In this document: one piece after another, positions 53,120 through 61,637 of the stretch
Layout of the letters: the number at the start of each line of letters is the position of its first letter
How positions within the stretch are numbered: the first letter of the stretch is position 1
Assembly (NCBI GenBank): GCA_036498905.1
Contig: DASYER010000095.1
Coordinates: 1-64,000 of the forward strand
Origin: DAIDKA01 sp036498905
Lineage (GTDB): Bacteria; Pseudomonadota; Gammaproteobacteria; Steroidobacterales; Steroidobacteraceae
Direction of reading: 5' to 3'
DNA length: 64,000 bases
Position numbers and translations under genes: made by a program
The notes under the pieces: model-generated
What the model was told of the DNA's origin: nothing
Databases searched by the model: none
Seen by the model: only the letters and a program-made list of their open reading frames with translations

Positions 53120-54668
53120 CTTTCGGCCAGCGTTCCAGGGTCAGTTGCAGGTTCACCCGCGAGGGTGCGAGGTACACCAGCGCTGCGCCGTGATCGACTG
53201 CGAGATTCTCGAAATTGCGCTGCTGGAAGTCGGCGAGCATCTTCGCGTCATCGCAGTACACCCAGCGCGCGGTGTGCACACCGATCGTGTCGAATACGCA
53301 TTGCACGTTGTATTCATCCTGCAGACGAAATGCGACCACTTCGAACTGCAGTTGTCCGACGGCGCCGAGGATCAGATCATTGTTGCGCAGCGGTTTGAAC
53401 AGCTGCGTGGCGCCCTCCTCGCATAACTGTGCAAGACCCTTCTGCAGCGCCTTCATCTTCAGCGGATCCTTCAGCACCGCGCGCCGGAACAGCTCCGGGG
53501 CAAAACTGGGAATACCCGTGAAGCCCAGCTGCTCGCCCTCGGTGAAGGTATCTCCGATATTGATCGTGCCATGGTTGTGCAGGCCGATGATGTCGCCGGC
53601 GAAGGCCTCTTGTGCCTGAGCACGATCGGCAGCCATGAAGGTCAGCGCGTCGGCAACCCTGACCTCCTTCTTCAGGCGTGAATGGAACAGACGCATGCCA
53701 CGCTCGTAGCGCCCGGAACACAGGCGCATGAAGGCGATGCGGTCCCGGTGCGCCGGATCCATGTTGGCCTGAATCTTGAACACGAAGCCGGTGAGCTTCG
53801 GTTCCTGCGCCTCGACCATGCGCTCGCGAGTGGCCCGCGGCAGCGGCCCGGGAGCATTTTCGGCAAATGCCGCCAGCAGCTCTTCGACACCGAAATTGTT
53901 GATCGCCGAACCGAAGAATACCGGCGTCTGTCTTCCAGCCTTGTAGGCGTCCAGGCTGAAGGCATCGGTTGCGCCGTGTACCAGTTCGACCTCGGCCGCG
54001 AACGAATCCGCATCGGGTCCGAGAAACTCGCGGGCCTCCTGCGAGTTCAACCCGTCGATGATCAGGTTCTCACCGATGCGGCCCTTCTCCGCTGCCTGGT
54101 AGGCGTAGATGCGATCCTGCGGGATGTGATACACGCCTTTGAGCCGCTGACCCATACCGATCGGCCAGGTGATCGGCGCGGTGCGGATCTTGAGCACCTG
54201 CTCGATCTCATCCAGCAGTTCGATGGGCGGTCGGCCTTCGCGATCCAGTTTGTTGATGAAGGTGATGATCGGAGTGTCGCGCAACCGGCACACTTCCATC
54301 AGCTTCACCGTGCGCTCTTCGACGCCTTTGGCGCAGTCGATGACCATGAGCGCCGAATCCACCGCGGTGAGCGTGCGGTAGGTATCTTCAGAGAAGTCCT
54401 CGTGGCCGGGGGTATCCAGCAGATTGACGATGCAGTCGCGAAACGGAAACTGCATGACCGATGAGGTCACCGAAATGCCGCGCTGCTGTTCCAGGCGCAT
54501 CCAGTCCGAGGTTGCATGGCGCGTGGCCTTGCGGCCTTTGACGGTTCCGGCCATCTGGATCGCGCCCCCGAACAGCAGCAGCTTTTCCGTCAGAGTCGTT
54601 TTGCCGGCGTCCGGATGGGAAATGATGGCAAAAGTGCGTCTGCGCCCTATTTCTTCCTCAAAAGTCAT
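53067..54668 (-). CDS. prfC: peptide chain release factor 3
   Basis: 533 aa. G1 SHPDAGKTTLTEKLL, G2 region with RKATRHATSDWM, G3 DTPGHEDF, G4 NKLDREGR; the C-terminus matches RF3 (VVAFRLQDEYNVQCVFD). This GTPase removes RF1/RF2 from the ribosome after termination. Its last 53 bp overlap the transglutaminase-like gene, antisense. Its 5' side faces the iteron array. Confidence 0.95.
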   Translation of the reverse strand: MTFEEEIGRRRTFAIISHPDAGKTTLTEKLLLFGGAIQMAGTVKGRKATRHATSDWMRLEQQRGISVTSSVMQFPFRDCIVNLLDTPGHEDFSEDTYRTLTAVDSALMVIDCAKGVEERTVKLMEVCRLRDTPIITFINKLDREGRPPIELLDEIEQVLKIRTAPITWPIGMGQRLKGVYHIPQDRIYAYQAAEKGRIGENLIIDGLNSQEAREFLGPDADSFAAEVELVHGATDAFSLDAYKAGRQTPVFFGSAINNFGVEELLAAFAENAPGPLPRATRERMVEAQEPKLTGFVFKIQANMDPAHRDRIAFMRLCSGRYERGMRLFHSRLKKEVRVADALTFMAADRAQAQEAFAGDIIGLHNHGTINIGDTFTEGEQLGFTGIPSFAPELFRRAVLKDPLKMKALQKGLAQLCEEGATQLFKPLRNNDLILGAVGQLQFEVVAFRLQDEYNVQCVFDTIGVHTARWVYCDDAKMLADFQQRNFENLAVDHGAALVYLAPSRVNLQLTLERWPKVTFRETREHADGAPAND

Positions 54669-54692
54669 TCTTAAAGTCGCGTCCTGATCTTA

Positions 54693-54788
54693 ATAACCTA
54701 ACAACGGGGATACAGAATAACCTAATCTACAGAATACACAATAACCTAATAACTAGTTGACGCCATAACCTAATAATGGGATACAGGT
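54693..54788. repeat. four iteron-like repeats at exact 24-bp spacing
   Basis: ATAACCTAA starts at 54693, 54717, 54741 and 54765, precisely 24 bp apart. Units 1, 2 and 4 also share a GATACAG/GAATACA-like segment in the second half. The whole 96-bp array is AT-rich in a GC-rich genome. It fills the divergent gap between prfC and the Fic gene and overlaps the first possible ATG (54776) of the latter. It looks like an operator array for autoregulation by the AbiEi-like part of the Fic protein, or an iteron; no replication gene is near. Confidence 0.75.
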
Positions 54789-54790
54789 AT

Positions 54791-56320
54791 ATGGCCTCTC
54801 CTGCTGAAAACCTCGCCGGATCGCTCGCGCTCCTGAAAGCCCTTCAGGACTCAGGACGCATCGCAATCCGGGCCAGCGATCTGACGCGTATCCACCGCGA
54901 GCGGCTCGCCAAGAATGGCTTCCTTCAGGAAGTCATGAAGGGCTGGTACGTTCCGACGCGCCCTGATCACCCTACGGGCGACAGCACCGGCTGGTACGCG
55001 TCATTCTGGGGCTTCTGTGCTGACTACCTCAACAGCCGCTTCGAGACGACGTGGTGTCTGTCTCCGGAGCAATCCATCAGCCTCCACGTGGGCGATTGGA
55101 CTGTGCCCAAACAATTGCTTGTCCGCACTCCGAAGGGCGGAAACAAGCCGACCGCCCTGCTCCATGCTACCTCGGTTTTTGATGTCCGCTGCGAACTGCC
55201 GCCACCCGGCGATATCGAACGGCAACACGGCTTGCAGGTCATGAAACTCCCTGCAGCGTTAATTGCCTGCGCCCCCGGGGAATATGCAGCGCATCCGACG
55301 ACAACACGCGCTGCCCTGGCGATGGTCCCTAACGCCTCTGAGATCCTGCGCGGCCTGCTGGCAGGCGGCCACAGTAAAGTGGCTGGCCGGCTGGCCGGGG
55401 CCTTCCGCAATATCGGACGTATAAAAATAGCGGACGAGATTGTGGCGTCCATGCGCTCGGCCGGTTATGTCGTTCAGGAATCTGACCCGTTCCAGGACGC
55501 GCCCGCGATCATCTTTGAATCGCGCGAAACCTCGCCATGCGTCAACCGCATGCGAATGATGTGGGCCGCAATGCGGGGCACAGTTCTGGAGAATTTTCCG
55601 GCTCCTCCCGGGCTACCGCGCAATAAACGCGACTACCTGCGAGCCATTGATGGCCTGTACGTCAATGACGCCTATAACTCGCTGTCCATTGAGGGCTACC
55701 GGGTCAGCACGCAGTTGATTGACCGTGTCCGCTCCGGAAACTGGGACCCGGACCACAATGAGAACGACCGCCAAAACCGGAACGCGCTCGCCGCACGTGG
55801 TTACTGGCAGGCCTTTCAGAGCGTCAAGGAAACCATCGAGAAGGTCCTGAAGCGGGAAAACTGCGGCAAGGCGGCGGACGAGGACCACGGATCGTGGTAC
55901 CGGGAACTCTTCGGCCCAAGCGTTACGGCCGGAATCGTCACAGCAGCCGATCTCGCCGGCTATCGCAACGGCGCGGTCTATATCCGGCGCTCGATGCACG
56001 TCCCGCCCTCGTACGAAGCAGTGCGGGACCTGATTCCGGCCTTCTTTGAGCTGCTTAAAAGTGAACCGGAGCCAGCCGTCCGGGTCGTGCTCGGCCATTT
56101 TGTTTTTGTGTACATACACCCGTACATGGACGGCAACGGGCGCGTGGGCCGTTTCCTGATGAACGTTATGCTGGCGTCGGGGGGCTATCCTTGGACAATT
56201 GTACCGCTCGAAGAGCGGGACGTTTATATGGCAGCGCTGGAAGCTGCCAGCGTCAAACAAGATATAAAACCATTCACGAAGTTTCTGAGTGACCTGGTGA
56301 GAGCATCGAAGAGCGGTTGA
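54791..56320 (+). CDS. Fic-domain protein with AbiEi-like N-terminal domain
   Basis: 509 aa from ATG 54791 (an ATG at 54776 lies inside the last repeat and lacks a ribosome site). Residues about 10-60 form a winged helix like AbiEi antitoxins (DLTRIHRERLAKNGFLQEV then MKGWYVP), and about 70-230 continue that regulator-like part. The Fic domain (about 285-500) has the AMP-transfer motif HPYMDGNGR (443-451) and, before it, the inhibitory motif S297-xxx-E301-G302 in SLSIEG. Such proteins AMPylate target proteins and are kept off by their own inhibitory helix. The fusion suggests a one-protein toxin-antitoxin-like unit that could bind the repeats in front of it. Confidence 0.88.
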   Translation: MASPAENLAGSLALLKALQDSGRIAIRASDLTRIHRERLAKNGFLQEVMKGWYVPTRPDHPTGDSTGWYASFWGFCADYLNSRFETTWCLSPEQSISLHVGDWTVPKQLLVRTPKGGNKPTALLHATSVFDVRCELPPPGDIERQHGLQVMKLPAALIACAPGEYAAHPTTTRAALAMVPNASEILRGLLAGGHSKVAGRLAGAFRNIGRIKIADEIVASMRSAGYVVQESDPFQDAPAIIFESRETSPCVNRMRMMWAAMRGTVLENFPAPPGLPRNKRDYLRAIDGLYVNDAYNSLSIEGYRVSTQLIDRVRSGNWDPDHNENDRQNRNALAARGYWQAFQSVKETIEKVLKRENCGKAADEDHGSWYRELFGPSVTAGIVTAADLAGYRNGAVYIRRSMHVPPSYEAVRDLIPAFFELLKSEPEPAVRVVLGHFVFVYIHPYMDGNGRVGRFLMNVMLASGGYPWTIVPLEERDVYMAALEAASVKQDIKPFTKFLSDLVRASKSG

Positions 56321-56327
56321 GGGGGCT

Positions 56328-56558
56328 CTACTCTTCGCAGCTGGCGCAGCGATTCACGCCAACCGCGGCGATCGGCACATTGCGCGCCACTTGCAGCCGC
56401 GGAATCAGATTGCTGATGGTCGCAACCGCCTCTTCGCAGGCCCGCAGTTCCGGTGACTGCAGCAGGGAATCACCGCGCACTTCTGCCGCCAGCAGCGATG
56501 AGAGTTGCGTGAGATCAGCGATGGAACGGTCGATGAGGCGCTTGGGGTCGAGCAACAT
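56328..56558 (-). CDS. uncharacterised SOS-controlled small protein
   Basis: 76 aa from ATG 56558 (a GTG at 56567 is possible). It starts MLLDPKRLIDRSIADLTQLS; most of the protein looks helical; it ends NRCASCEE with a CxxC, and has a third Cys in LRACEEA. I recognise no family. A canonical LexA box with an overlapping promoter lies 25 bp upstream. It is convergent with the Fic gene, with 7 bp between the stops. The reading frame is favoured by the clean promoter context. Confidence 0.65.
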   Translation of the reverse strand: MLLDPKRLIDRSIADLTQLSSLLAAEVRGDSLLQSPELRACEEAVATISNLIPRLQVARNVPIAAVGVNRCASCEE

Positions 56559-56583
56559 GGCGGGCACCGCGGAAGAGGACGAG

Positions 56584-56617
56584 CTGTATATTTATACAGT
56601 CATGCGGGTCCGGTCAA
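56584..56617 (-). promoter_or_regulatory. LexA (SOS) box and promoter
   Basis: CTGTATATTTATACAG (56584-56599) fits the gammaproteobacterial LexA consensus CTG-N10-CAG with an AT-rich alternating centre. On the minus strand TTGACC (56617-56612) and TATAAA (56596-56591) form a promoter with a 15-bp spacer whose -10 lies inside the box, so LexA would block it. The only gene downstream is the 76-codon ORF. Confidence 0.8.
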
Positions 56618-56626
56618 GCCCCGGTG

Positions 56627-58033
56627 CTACAGGTAGGGCGATAGCAGCCAAAACAAGCTGTTACGCGCAAGCTCCCAGCTTCCGGTGGCGCTCAGGGTCG
56701 CCGTGGTGAGCACTTTGGAGCGGTCCCGGGCCGCGATGATGTACTGAGCCAGCAATCGGCAGGTCGCCGGGTCGTAGACCTCCAGCGCGATCTCGAAATT
56801 CAGCCGCAGGCTGCGCGGGTCCAGATTGGCTGATCCGATCTGGGCATAACTGCCATCCATCACCAAAAGCTTGGTGTGCGCGAACGGTGCCGGTTGCAGC
56901 AGCACATTCACACCGCGCTCCAGGAGCGGCCGCAGCCAGCGTCGACACGCCCAATCGACATAGCGCAGATTGCTGCGCTCGGGCAGCACCAGCGTTACAT
57001 CCACGCCGCGCAATGCCGCGGACTGCAACGCCGAAGTGAGCTCCGGCGGCGGAATGAAATACGGAGTCATGAGCAGCAGCTGTTCCTGCGCCAGTGACAC
57101 CGCGCCGACGATCACGGAGAGAAGTTTGTCGTTGTCCTCATCCGGACCCTCGGTGATCACGCGACATACGCCGCTGCCGCAGCTGGGCGGGGCCTGCGGC
57201 ACGGACAGGGATTCGCGCGCGGTGAACAGCCAGTCGATGCGGAACGATTCGCCCAGTTGCTGCACCACCGGCCCGCGCACCCTGAAATGCAGGTCGGCCA
57301 TGCGTCGTGCACCGGGCTTGCCCACCTCACGACCCCCGATGTTCATGCCACCGAGGAATCCCACCTTGCCATCGACCAGCAGCAGCTTGCGATGATTGCG
57401 CAGATTGAGCGACAGACGTGGCGGCCACAGGCGCGGCGGCAGAAAACGCTGGGCCCAGACGCCGGCGCGCCGCAGCTCGGGCACCGCACGCGGCCAGCTG
57501 TACCACTCGCCCACACCGTCGATGAGCACGCAGACCTGAACGCCACGCGCGACCGCCGCGGCCAATGCCTGAATGAATTGCTGGCCGACCGCGTCAGTCT
57601 CGAAGATATACGTCGCCAGCCACACCGTGCGCTCGGCGGCCGCGATGGCCGCGAGCATCGGCGGAAAGGCGTTCTCGCCATTCTCCAGCGATTCGACCAC
57701 ATTGCCGGGAACCCGCGCCCATTGCGTGACCGCATCACCGATGCGCATCAGATGATCCGGCGGCGTGGCGTCGGTGGCGACCCGCACCGGTATGCGCGGA
57801 TTACTCAGTTCGCCGCGCAGCTGCCGCGCCCGCGCGCGCACCCGGTTGATGCCGAACAATCCGTAGAAGATCGCGCCGCCCAGGGGGAACAACCAGCACA
57901 GCACGATCCAGCTGAAGGCGCTGCGCGGATCCGGTTTGGTCAGCAATGCATGAAGCGAGGCAAATACCGCGCAGCACACGGACAGCGTCAGGACGAACCA
58001 CGCGAAGGCGGCAGTATGGGGAGTGAGGATCAC
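56627..58033 (-). CDS. cardiolipin synthase (phospholipase D family)
   Basis: 468 aa from GTG 58033, which overlaps the rimI stop (GTGA); the longer frame includes rimI shadow. Two N-terminal membrane segments (FAWFVLTLSVCCAVFASLHA and SWIVLCWLFPLGGAIFYGLF) and two HKD motifs: NHRKLLLVDGKVGFLGGMN and HTKLLVMDGSYAQIGSANLD. This is the ClsA-like layout; it condenses two phosphatidylglycerols. Near pssA and a pgsA-like gene it fits phospholipid metabolism. Confidence 0.88.
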   Translation of the reverse strand: MILTPHTAAFAWFVLTLSVCCAVFASLHALLTKPDPRSAFSWIVLCWLFPLGGAIFYGLFGINRVRARARQLRGELSNPRIPVRVATDATPPDHLMRIGDAVTQWARVPGNVVESLENGENAFPPMLAAIAAAERTVWLATYIFETDAVGQQFIQALAAAVARGVQVCVLIDGVGEWYSWPRAVPELRRAGVWAQRFLPPRLWPPRLSLNLRNHRKLLLVDGKVGFLGGMNIGGREVGKPGARRMADLHFRVRGPVVQQLGESFRIDWLFTARESLSVPQAPPSCGSGVCRVITEGPDEDNDKLLSVIVGAVSLAQEQLLLMTPYFIPPPELTSALQSAALRGVDVTLVLPERSNLRYVDWACRRWLRPLLERGVNVLLQPAPFAHTKLLVMDGSYAQIGSANLDPRSLRLNFEIALEVYDPATCRLLAQYIIAARDRSKVLTTATLSATGSWELARNSLFWLLSPYL

Positions 58034-58539
58034 CGCACCGGGCGCGTGCGCACTTTCAGGTCGCCGAGTCGCAAACGCAGTACGGCCGCATCCTCCCGGC
58101 CGCCGACGGCCTGGTAGTACCCGCGGCGGGTGCCGATCTGCTCGAAGCCCATCGAGCGGTACAGAACCATGGCGATGGAGTTGGACGGTCGTACTTCCAG
58201 GAAGGCCTCGGCCATGCCGGCACCTTCGGCCTTCTCCAGCAGGTAGCGGATCAGTCCGCGTCCCACGCCGGCGCGACGAACGGTTTCGAGTACGCAAAGA
58301 TTGAGGATATGCGCCTCGCCGGCCCCCATGCTCATGACCGCATACCCGACGATCGTTCGCCCCTGCACGGCGACGCGACACAGGTACCCCACCCTCAGGC
58401 AGTCGTGGAAGATGCCCTCGGTCCAGGGAAACTGATATGAAGCCCGCTCAATACCGATGACCTCGGCGACATCAGCCTCGCGCATGGGCCGCACGATGGG
58501 TTCACCGGCAAGTGCGAATTGGTCCGGAGCAGTGGCCAT
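58030..58539 (-). CDS. rimI: ribosomal protein S18 alanine N-acetyltransferase
   Basis: 169 aa GNAT. It has RPMREADVAEVIGIERASY, PWTEGIFHDCLRVGY, ILNLCVLETVRRAGVGRGL (acetyl-CoA loop), EVRPSNSIAMVLYRSMGFEQ and GTRRGYY. This is the RimI pattern. It lies 14 bp downstream of the uracil-DNA glycosylase and is coupled to the cls-like gene. Confidence 0.9.
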   Translation of the reverse strand: MATAPDQFALAGEPIVRPMREADVAEVIGIERASYQFPWTEGIFHDCLRVGYLCRVAVQGRTIVGYAVMSMGAGEAHILNLCVLETVRRAGVGRGLIRYLLEKAEGAGMAEAFLEVRPSNSIAMVLYRSMGFEQIGTRRGYYQAVGGREDAAVLRLRLGDLKVRTRPVR

Positions 58540-58553
58540 GATTGAGAGTCGCT

Positions 58554-59252
58554 TTATCCTTTCGCAAGCCTTTCAAAAACACCGCGGGCAAACTTCAGAT
58601 CCTCCCATGTCTTGCGCTTGTCCTCGGGCTTGCGCAACAGATAGGCCGGATGATACGTGACGACCAGCGCAGTCTTCAGTGCGCCGAATTCAAACACCTG
58701 TCCGCGCATGCGTCCCAGGCTCTCTTGTGTCCCGAGCAGGTTCTGCATCGCGATGCGGCCCACCGCCAGGATCAGTCGCGGCCGGATCAATTCGATCTGG
58801 CGTTCCAGATACGGCAGGCAGGCGGCCACCTCAGCCGGGTCCGGGTCGCGATTGCCCGGCGGCCGGCTCTTGAGGATATTGGCGATGTACACATTGTGTC
58901 CACGTGCCAGGCCGATGGCCCGCAGCATCGAATCCAGGAGCTGCCCTGCGCGGCCGACGAACGGCTCGCCCTGGCGATCTTCCTCGGCGCCCGGCGCTTC
59001 GCCCACCACCAGCCACTGGGCGCGTCGGTCACCGACCCCCAGCACCGCGCGGGTACGCGTCCGGTGCAGGTCACAGCGGGTGCAGCGGGCAACCTCATCG
59101 CTCAACTGCTCCCAGGAGGAGGCAGACTCGGTTGGCGCGATCGGCTTTGCAGGCGCAGCGGTGCTGCCGGACTTGCGGCGCGGCCGCCACTCCTCGATGC
59201 CCAACGCCGTGAGGTAGTGACTGCGACGCGCTGCCTCGTCGGACTCAGCCAA
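58554..59252 (-). CDS. uracil-DNA glycosylase, Fe-S family (type 4)
   Basis: 232 aa from TTG 59252, overlapping the pssA stop; longer frames run through pssA. Motif A VVGEAPGAEEDRQGEPFVG, RAGQLLD, and motif B VTYHPAYLLR. The type-4 enzymes bind a 4Fe-4S cluster with four Cys; here only three are visible (CTRC and AACLPYL), and the third expected one in the KCRPPGN motif is Ser (ILKSRPPGNRDP). It removes uracil from DNA. The missing cysteine may weaken or alter the cluster, or be a sequence error. Confidence 0.87.
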   Translation of the reverse strand: MAESDEAARRSHYLTALGIEEWRPRRKSGSTAAPAKPIAPTESASSWEQLSDEVARCTRCDLHRTRTRAVLGVGDRRAQWLVVGEAPGAEEDRQGEPFVGRAGQLLDSMLRAIGLARGHNVYIANILKSRPPGNRDPDPAEVAACLPYLERQIELIRPRLILAVGRIAMQNLLGTQESLGRMRGQVFEFGALKTALVVTYHPAYLLRKPEDKRKTWEDLKFARGVFERLAKG

Positions 59253-60036
59253 GCGGCGCCGACCCGCGGAACAGCCGCCGGACACGCCGGCCCACCCACA
59301 GCAGGGGCGCGGATGCCGCGTAGACGCCGAATATGGACAACAGCATCGTGGGTGGATCAATCGCCACGAGCACGAAGAACAGCGGCACCAGGATCATGTA
59401 GACGAAGCGAATGCGTCTATCGAGATTGAACTGTTTGAAGCTCGGATAGCCGAAACTGCTCACCATCAAGGCGCCGGCGACCGCCGTGATACCGAACGCG
59501 GCCACCAGGCCGGCCAGACCCGGTTCGCGCCATTCGCTGGAGAACCAGATGAACGCGGCGACGATGGCCGCCGCCGAGGGGCTGGGCAGACCCTCGAAAT
59601 AGCGTTTGTCGGCCGTCGCGGCGCGGGCATTGAAGCGCGCCAGGCGCAGCGCGGCGGCCACGCAGTACAGAAATGCCGCGAGCCAGCCGATTCGTCCCCA
59701 GGCCCGTCCGTACTCGGCGATCCGTACCACGCCCCACTGGTAGGAAATGATCGCTGGCGCCAGACCAAATGACACCATGTCCGAGAGGCTGTCGTACTCC
59801 TTGCCGAAGGCGCTTTCGGTGCGGGTCGCGCGTGCCGCGCGGCCATCGAGGGTGTCGAAGATTCCGGCGACGAATACCGCGATGCCGGCCGCCGCGAAAT
59901 GCTTGTCGATCGCCGCGACAATGCCGTAGAAGCCGGAGAACAGGGCACCGGTGGTCAGCAGATTCGGCAGCAGGTAGATGCTGCGGCTGCGGGGACGTTC
60001 CACCGGTGTGACGGGGTACTCATTGGGCTCGGTCAT
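59245..60036 (-). CDS. pssA: CDP-diacylglycerol-serine O-phosphatidyltransferase
   Basis: 263 aa. The CDP-alcohol motif is complete: DTLDGRAARATRTESAFG then KEYDSLSD. About eight membrane segments (LLPNLLTTGALFSGFYGIVA and others) make it the membrane (Bacillus-type) PssA, not the E. coli cytosolic type. It makes phosphatidylserine. It is the first gene of a leftward chain pssA - UDG - rimI - cls. Confidence 0.93.
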   Translation of the reverse strand: MTEPNEYPVTPVERPRSRSIYLLPNLLTTGALFSGFYGIVAAIDKHFAAAGIAVFVAGIFDTLDGRAARATRTESAFGKEYDSLSDMVSFGLAPAIISYQWGVVRIAEYGRAWGRIGWLAAFLYCVAAALRLARFNARAATADKRYFEGLPSPSAAAIVAAFIWFSSEWREPGLAGLVAAFGITAVAGALMVSSFGYPSFKQFNLDRRIRFVYMILVPLFFVLVAIDPPTMLLSIFGVYAASAPLLWVGRRVRRLFRGSAPLG

Positions 60037-60096
60037 GGTCGCGCGATGATACTGTAAGATCGCGACTTTCGAGTGCCAGCTCCGATAACGCCTGTG

Positions 60097-60744
60097 ATGC
60101 GACTTTCTACCCGAGTTCCACTGCGAATTTCCGGCCCGTCACTGGGCCCGATCCTGGGCCTGTTGCTGTGCCTTTCAGGCTGGCCGGCGGCCCACGCAGA
60201 CCAGCAGCTCGATCCAGCCCTGCAGCAGGTCGTGGCCAGCGCCATCGAGCACGCCGAGTGCTTCCCCGACCGCTTTGACTCCGCGGTCTGGTACAAGCTC
60301 ATGGAGCCGCGACTGCGCTCCCGCGTGAAGGACAATGCGGAGCGCCTGGACATCCTGACTGCGGTGTACTGCGAAACGCACCGCGCGGGCGCGACCCCCC
60401 TGCCGCCAGGTCTGGTGATGGCCGTCATTGACGTCGAAAGCCGCTTTGATCGCTGGGCGGTCTCCAGCGCCGGCGCCGTGGGGCTCATGCAGGTCATGCC
60501 CTTCTGGCCGGAACGGCTCGGGATGCGACGGTACGAGCTGGTGCACAACAGCCCCAACATCCACATGGGCTGCGCCATTCTGCGATTCTATCTGCAGCAG
60601 GAGCACAGCAATTATGCGCGGGCGCTGGCCCGCTACAACGGCAGCGTCGGCCGCCGCAACTATTCTGACCTGGTGCTGGCACGTTGGGCGCGTTGGACCG
60701 GGGCAGATGACCTTGGCGCCCCGACCAAGCTCACTCGGAAGTAA
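60097..60744 (+). CDS. lytic transglycosylase (SLT domain)
   Basis: 215 aa from ATG 60097 with a signal peptide (LGPILGLLLCLSGWPAAHA); a GTG at 60073 is possible. Catalytic Glu in AVIDVESRFDRWAVSSAGA and GLMQVMPFWPERLG are the SLT signature; LARYNGSVGRRNYSDLVLAR is the C-terminal part. It cleaves peptidoglycan glycan strands. It is divergent from pssA by 60 bp and convergent with the acylphosphatase (14-bp overlap). Confidence 0.9.
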   Translation: MRLSTRVPLRISGPSLGPILGLLLCLSGWPAAHADQQLDPALQQVVASAIEHAECFPDRFDSAVWYKLMEPRLRSRVKDNAERLDILTAVYCETHRAGATPLPPGLVMAVIDVESRFDRWAVSSAGAVGLMQVMPFWPERLGMRRYELVHNSPNIHMGCAILRFYLQQEHSNYARALARYNGSVGRRNYSDLVLARWARWTGADDLGAPTKLTRK

Positions 60745-61000
60745 ATCCCGCGCGCGGTTGAGTCACCGACGCATCGCGGACCTCCACGGCCGTGACCCTC
60801 GAGGCAGTCGAGCCGATCCACAGCCACTGAGTGAAGGCGGCGACGGCGGCATCCTCACCCTGGGCCAGGACTTCGACGCGCCCGTCGGGCAGGTTGCGCG
60901 CATACCCTCTGATCCCCAATTCCCGCGCGCGAGTGACCGTCGTGCCCCGGTAGTACACGCCCTGTACCCGCCCGCTTATCCAACAGATCTTGCTGACCAT
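60731..61000 (-). CDS. acyP: acylphosphatase
   Basis: 89 aa from ATG 61000. ISGRVQGVYYRGTTVTRARE and GYARNLPDGRVEVLAQGE are the two family signatures (catalytic Arg and Asn). It hydrolyses acyl phosphates. A longer frame to 61036 adds 12 residues that precede the usual start. It overlaps the transglycosylase 3' end. Confidence 0.92.
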   Translation of the reverse strand: MVSKICWISGRVQGVYYRGTTVTRARELGIRGYARNLPDGRVEVLAQGEDAAVAAFTQWLWIGSTASRVTAVEVRDASVTQPRAGFTSE

Positions 61001-61034
61001 GCCGTGATCAATCTTACCCTGTAGGATATTTCGC

Positions 61035-61637
61035 ATGGCAAAGATCCTGGTTCTGTTCTATTCGCGTACCGGCGCGACACTGGCGCTGGCCCGGCAGGTG
61101 TGTCGCGGCATCGAGAGTGTCGCCGGCGCGACGGCCGTGCTGCGCACCGTGCCCGCGGTGGTCACCGCTGCCGAGGGTCCGGCACAACCGGTGCCGGCCA
61201 GTGGACCCGCCTACGCCACCCCCGAGGAGCTGGCCAATGCCGACGGCCTGGTGCTGGGCAGCCCGACGCGTTTCGGCAATATGGCCGCGCCGCTCAAACA
61301 CTTTCTGGATGGGACCGGTGCGCTATGGGCCAGCGGCGGATTGGCCGGCAAGCCCGCGGCTGTCTTCACCTCCACGCAGTCCTTGCATGGCGGACAGGAA
61401 ACCACGCTCCTGAGCATGATGCTGCCGCTGTTCCATCACGGCATGCTGCTGATCGGACTGCCGTATACCGAAGATGCGCTACATCAGACACGCTCGGGTG
61501 GCACACCGTATGGAGCCACCCATGTCAGTGGCCAAAGCAGTGGCGCGCTGAGCAGCGATGAGGTGCAGCTCGCTCAGGCGTTGGGCAGGCGGGTGGCGCA
61601 GATCGCGCTAAGACTGGGCGTGCGCGAGCAGGACTGA
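61035..61637 (+). CDS. wrbA: WrbA-like NAD(P)H:quinone oxidoreductase
   Basis: 200 aa, flavodoxin fold. LVLFYSRTGATLALARQVCR (FMN phosphate loop), GSPTRFGNMAAPLKHFLDGT, and STQSLHGGQETTLLSMMLPL then FHHGM. This is the WrbA pattern: two-electron quinone reduction that limits oxidative damage. AGGAT lies 8 nt before the ATG. Its last 30 bp overlap the convergent hda. Confidence 0.9.
   Translation: MAKILVLFYSRTGATLALARQVCRGIESVAGATAVLRTVPAVVTAAEGPAQPVPASGPAYATPEELANADGLVLGSPTRFGNMAAPLKHFLDGTGALWASGGLAGKPAAVFTSTQSLHGGQETTLLSMMLPLFHHGMLLIGLPYTEDALHQTRSGGTPYGATHVSGQSSGALSSDEVQLAQALGRRVAQIALRLGVREQD

Noticed and set aside
54693..54788. Replication origin or CRISPR reading of the 24-bp repeat array
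   Set aside because: Repeats are 9 bp with short unequal second halves, no replication or cas genes are near; an operator array fits better.
56317..56709. 130-codon plus-strand frame after the Fic gene
   Set aside because: It overlaps the SOS-controlled gene and its promoter on the other strand and has no ribosome site or known domain.
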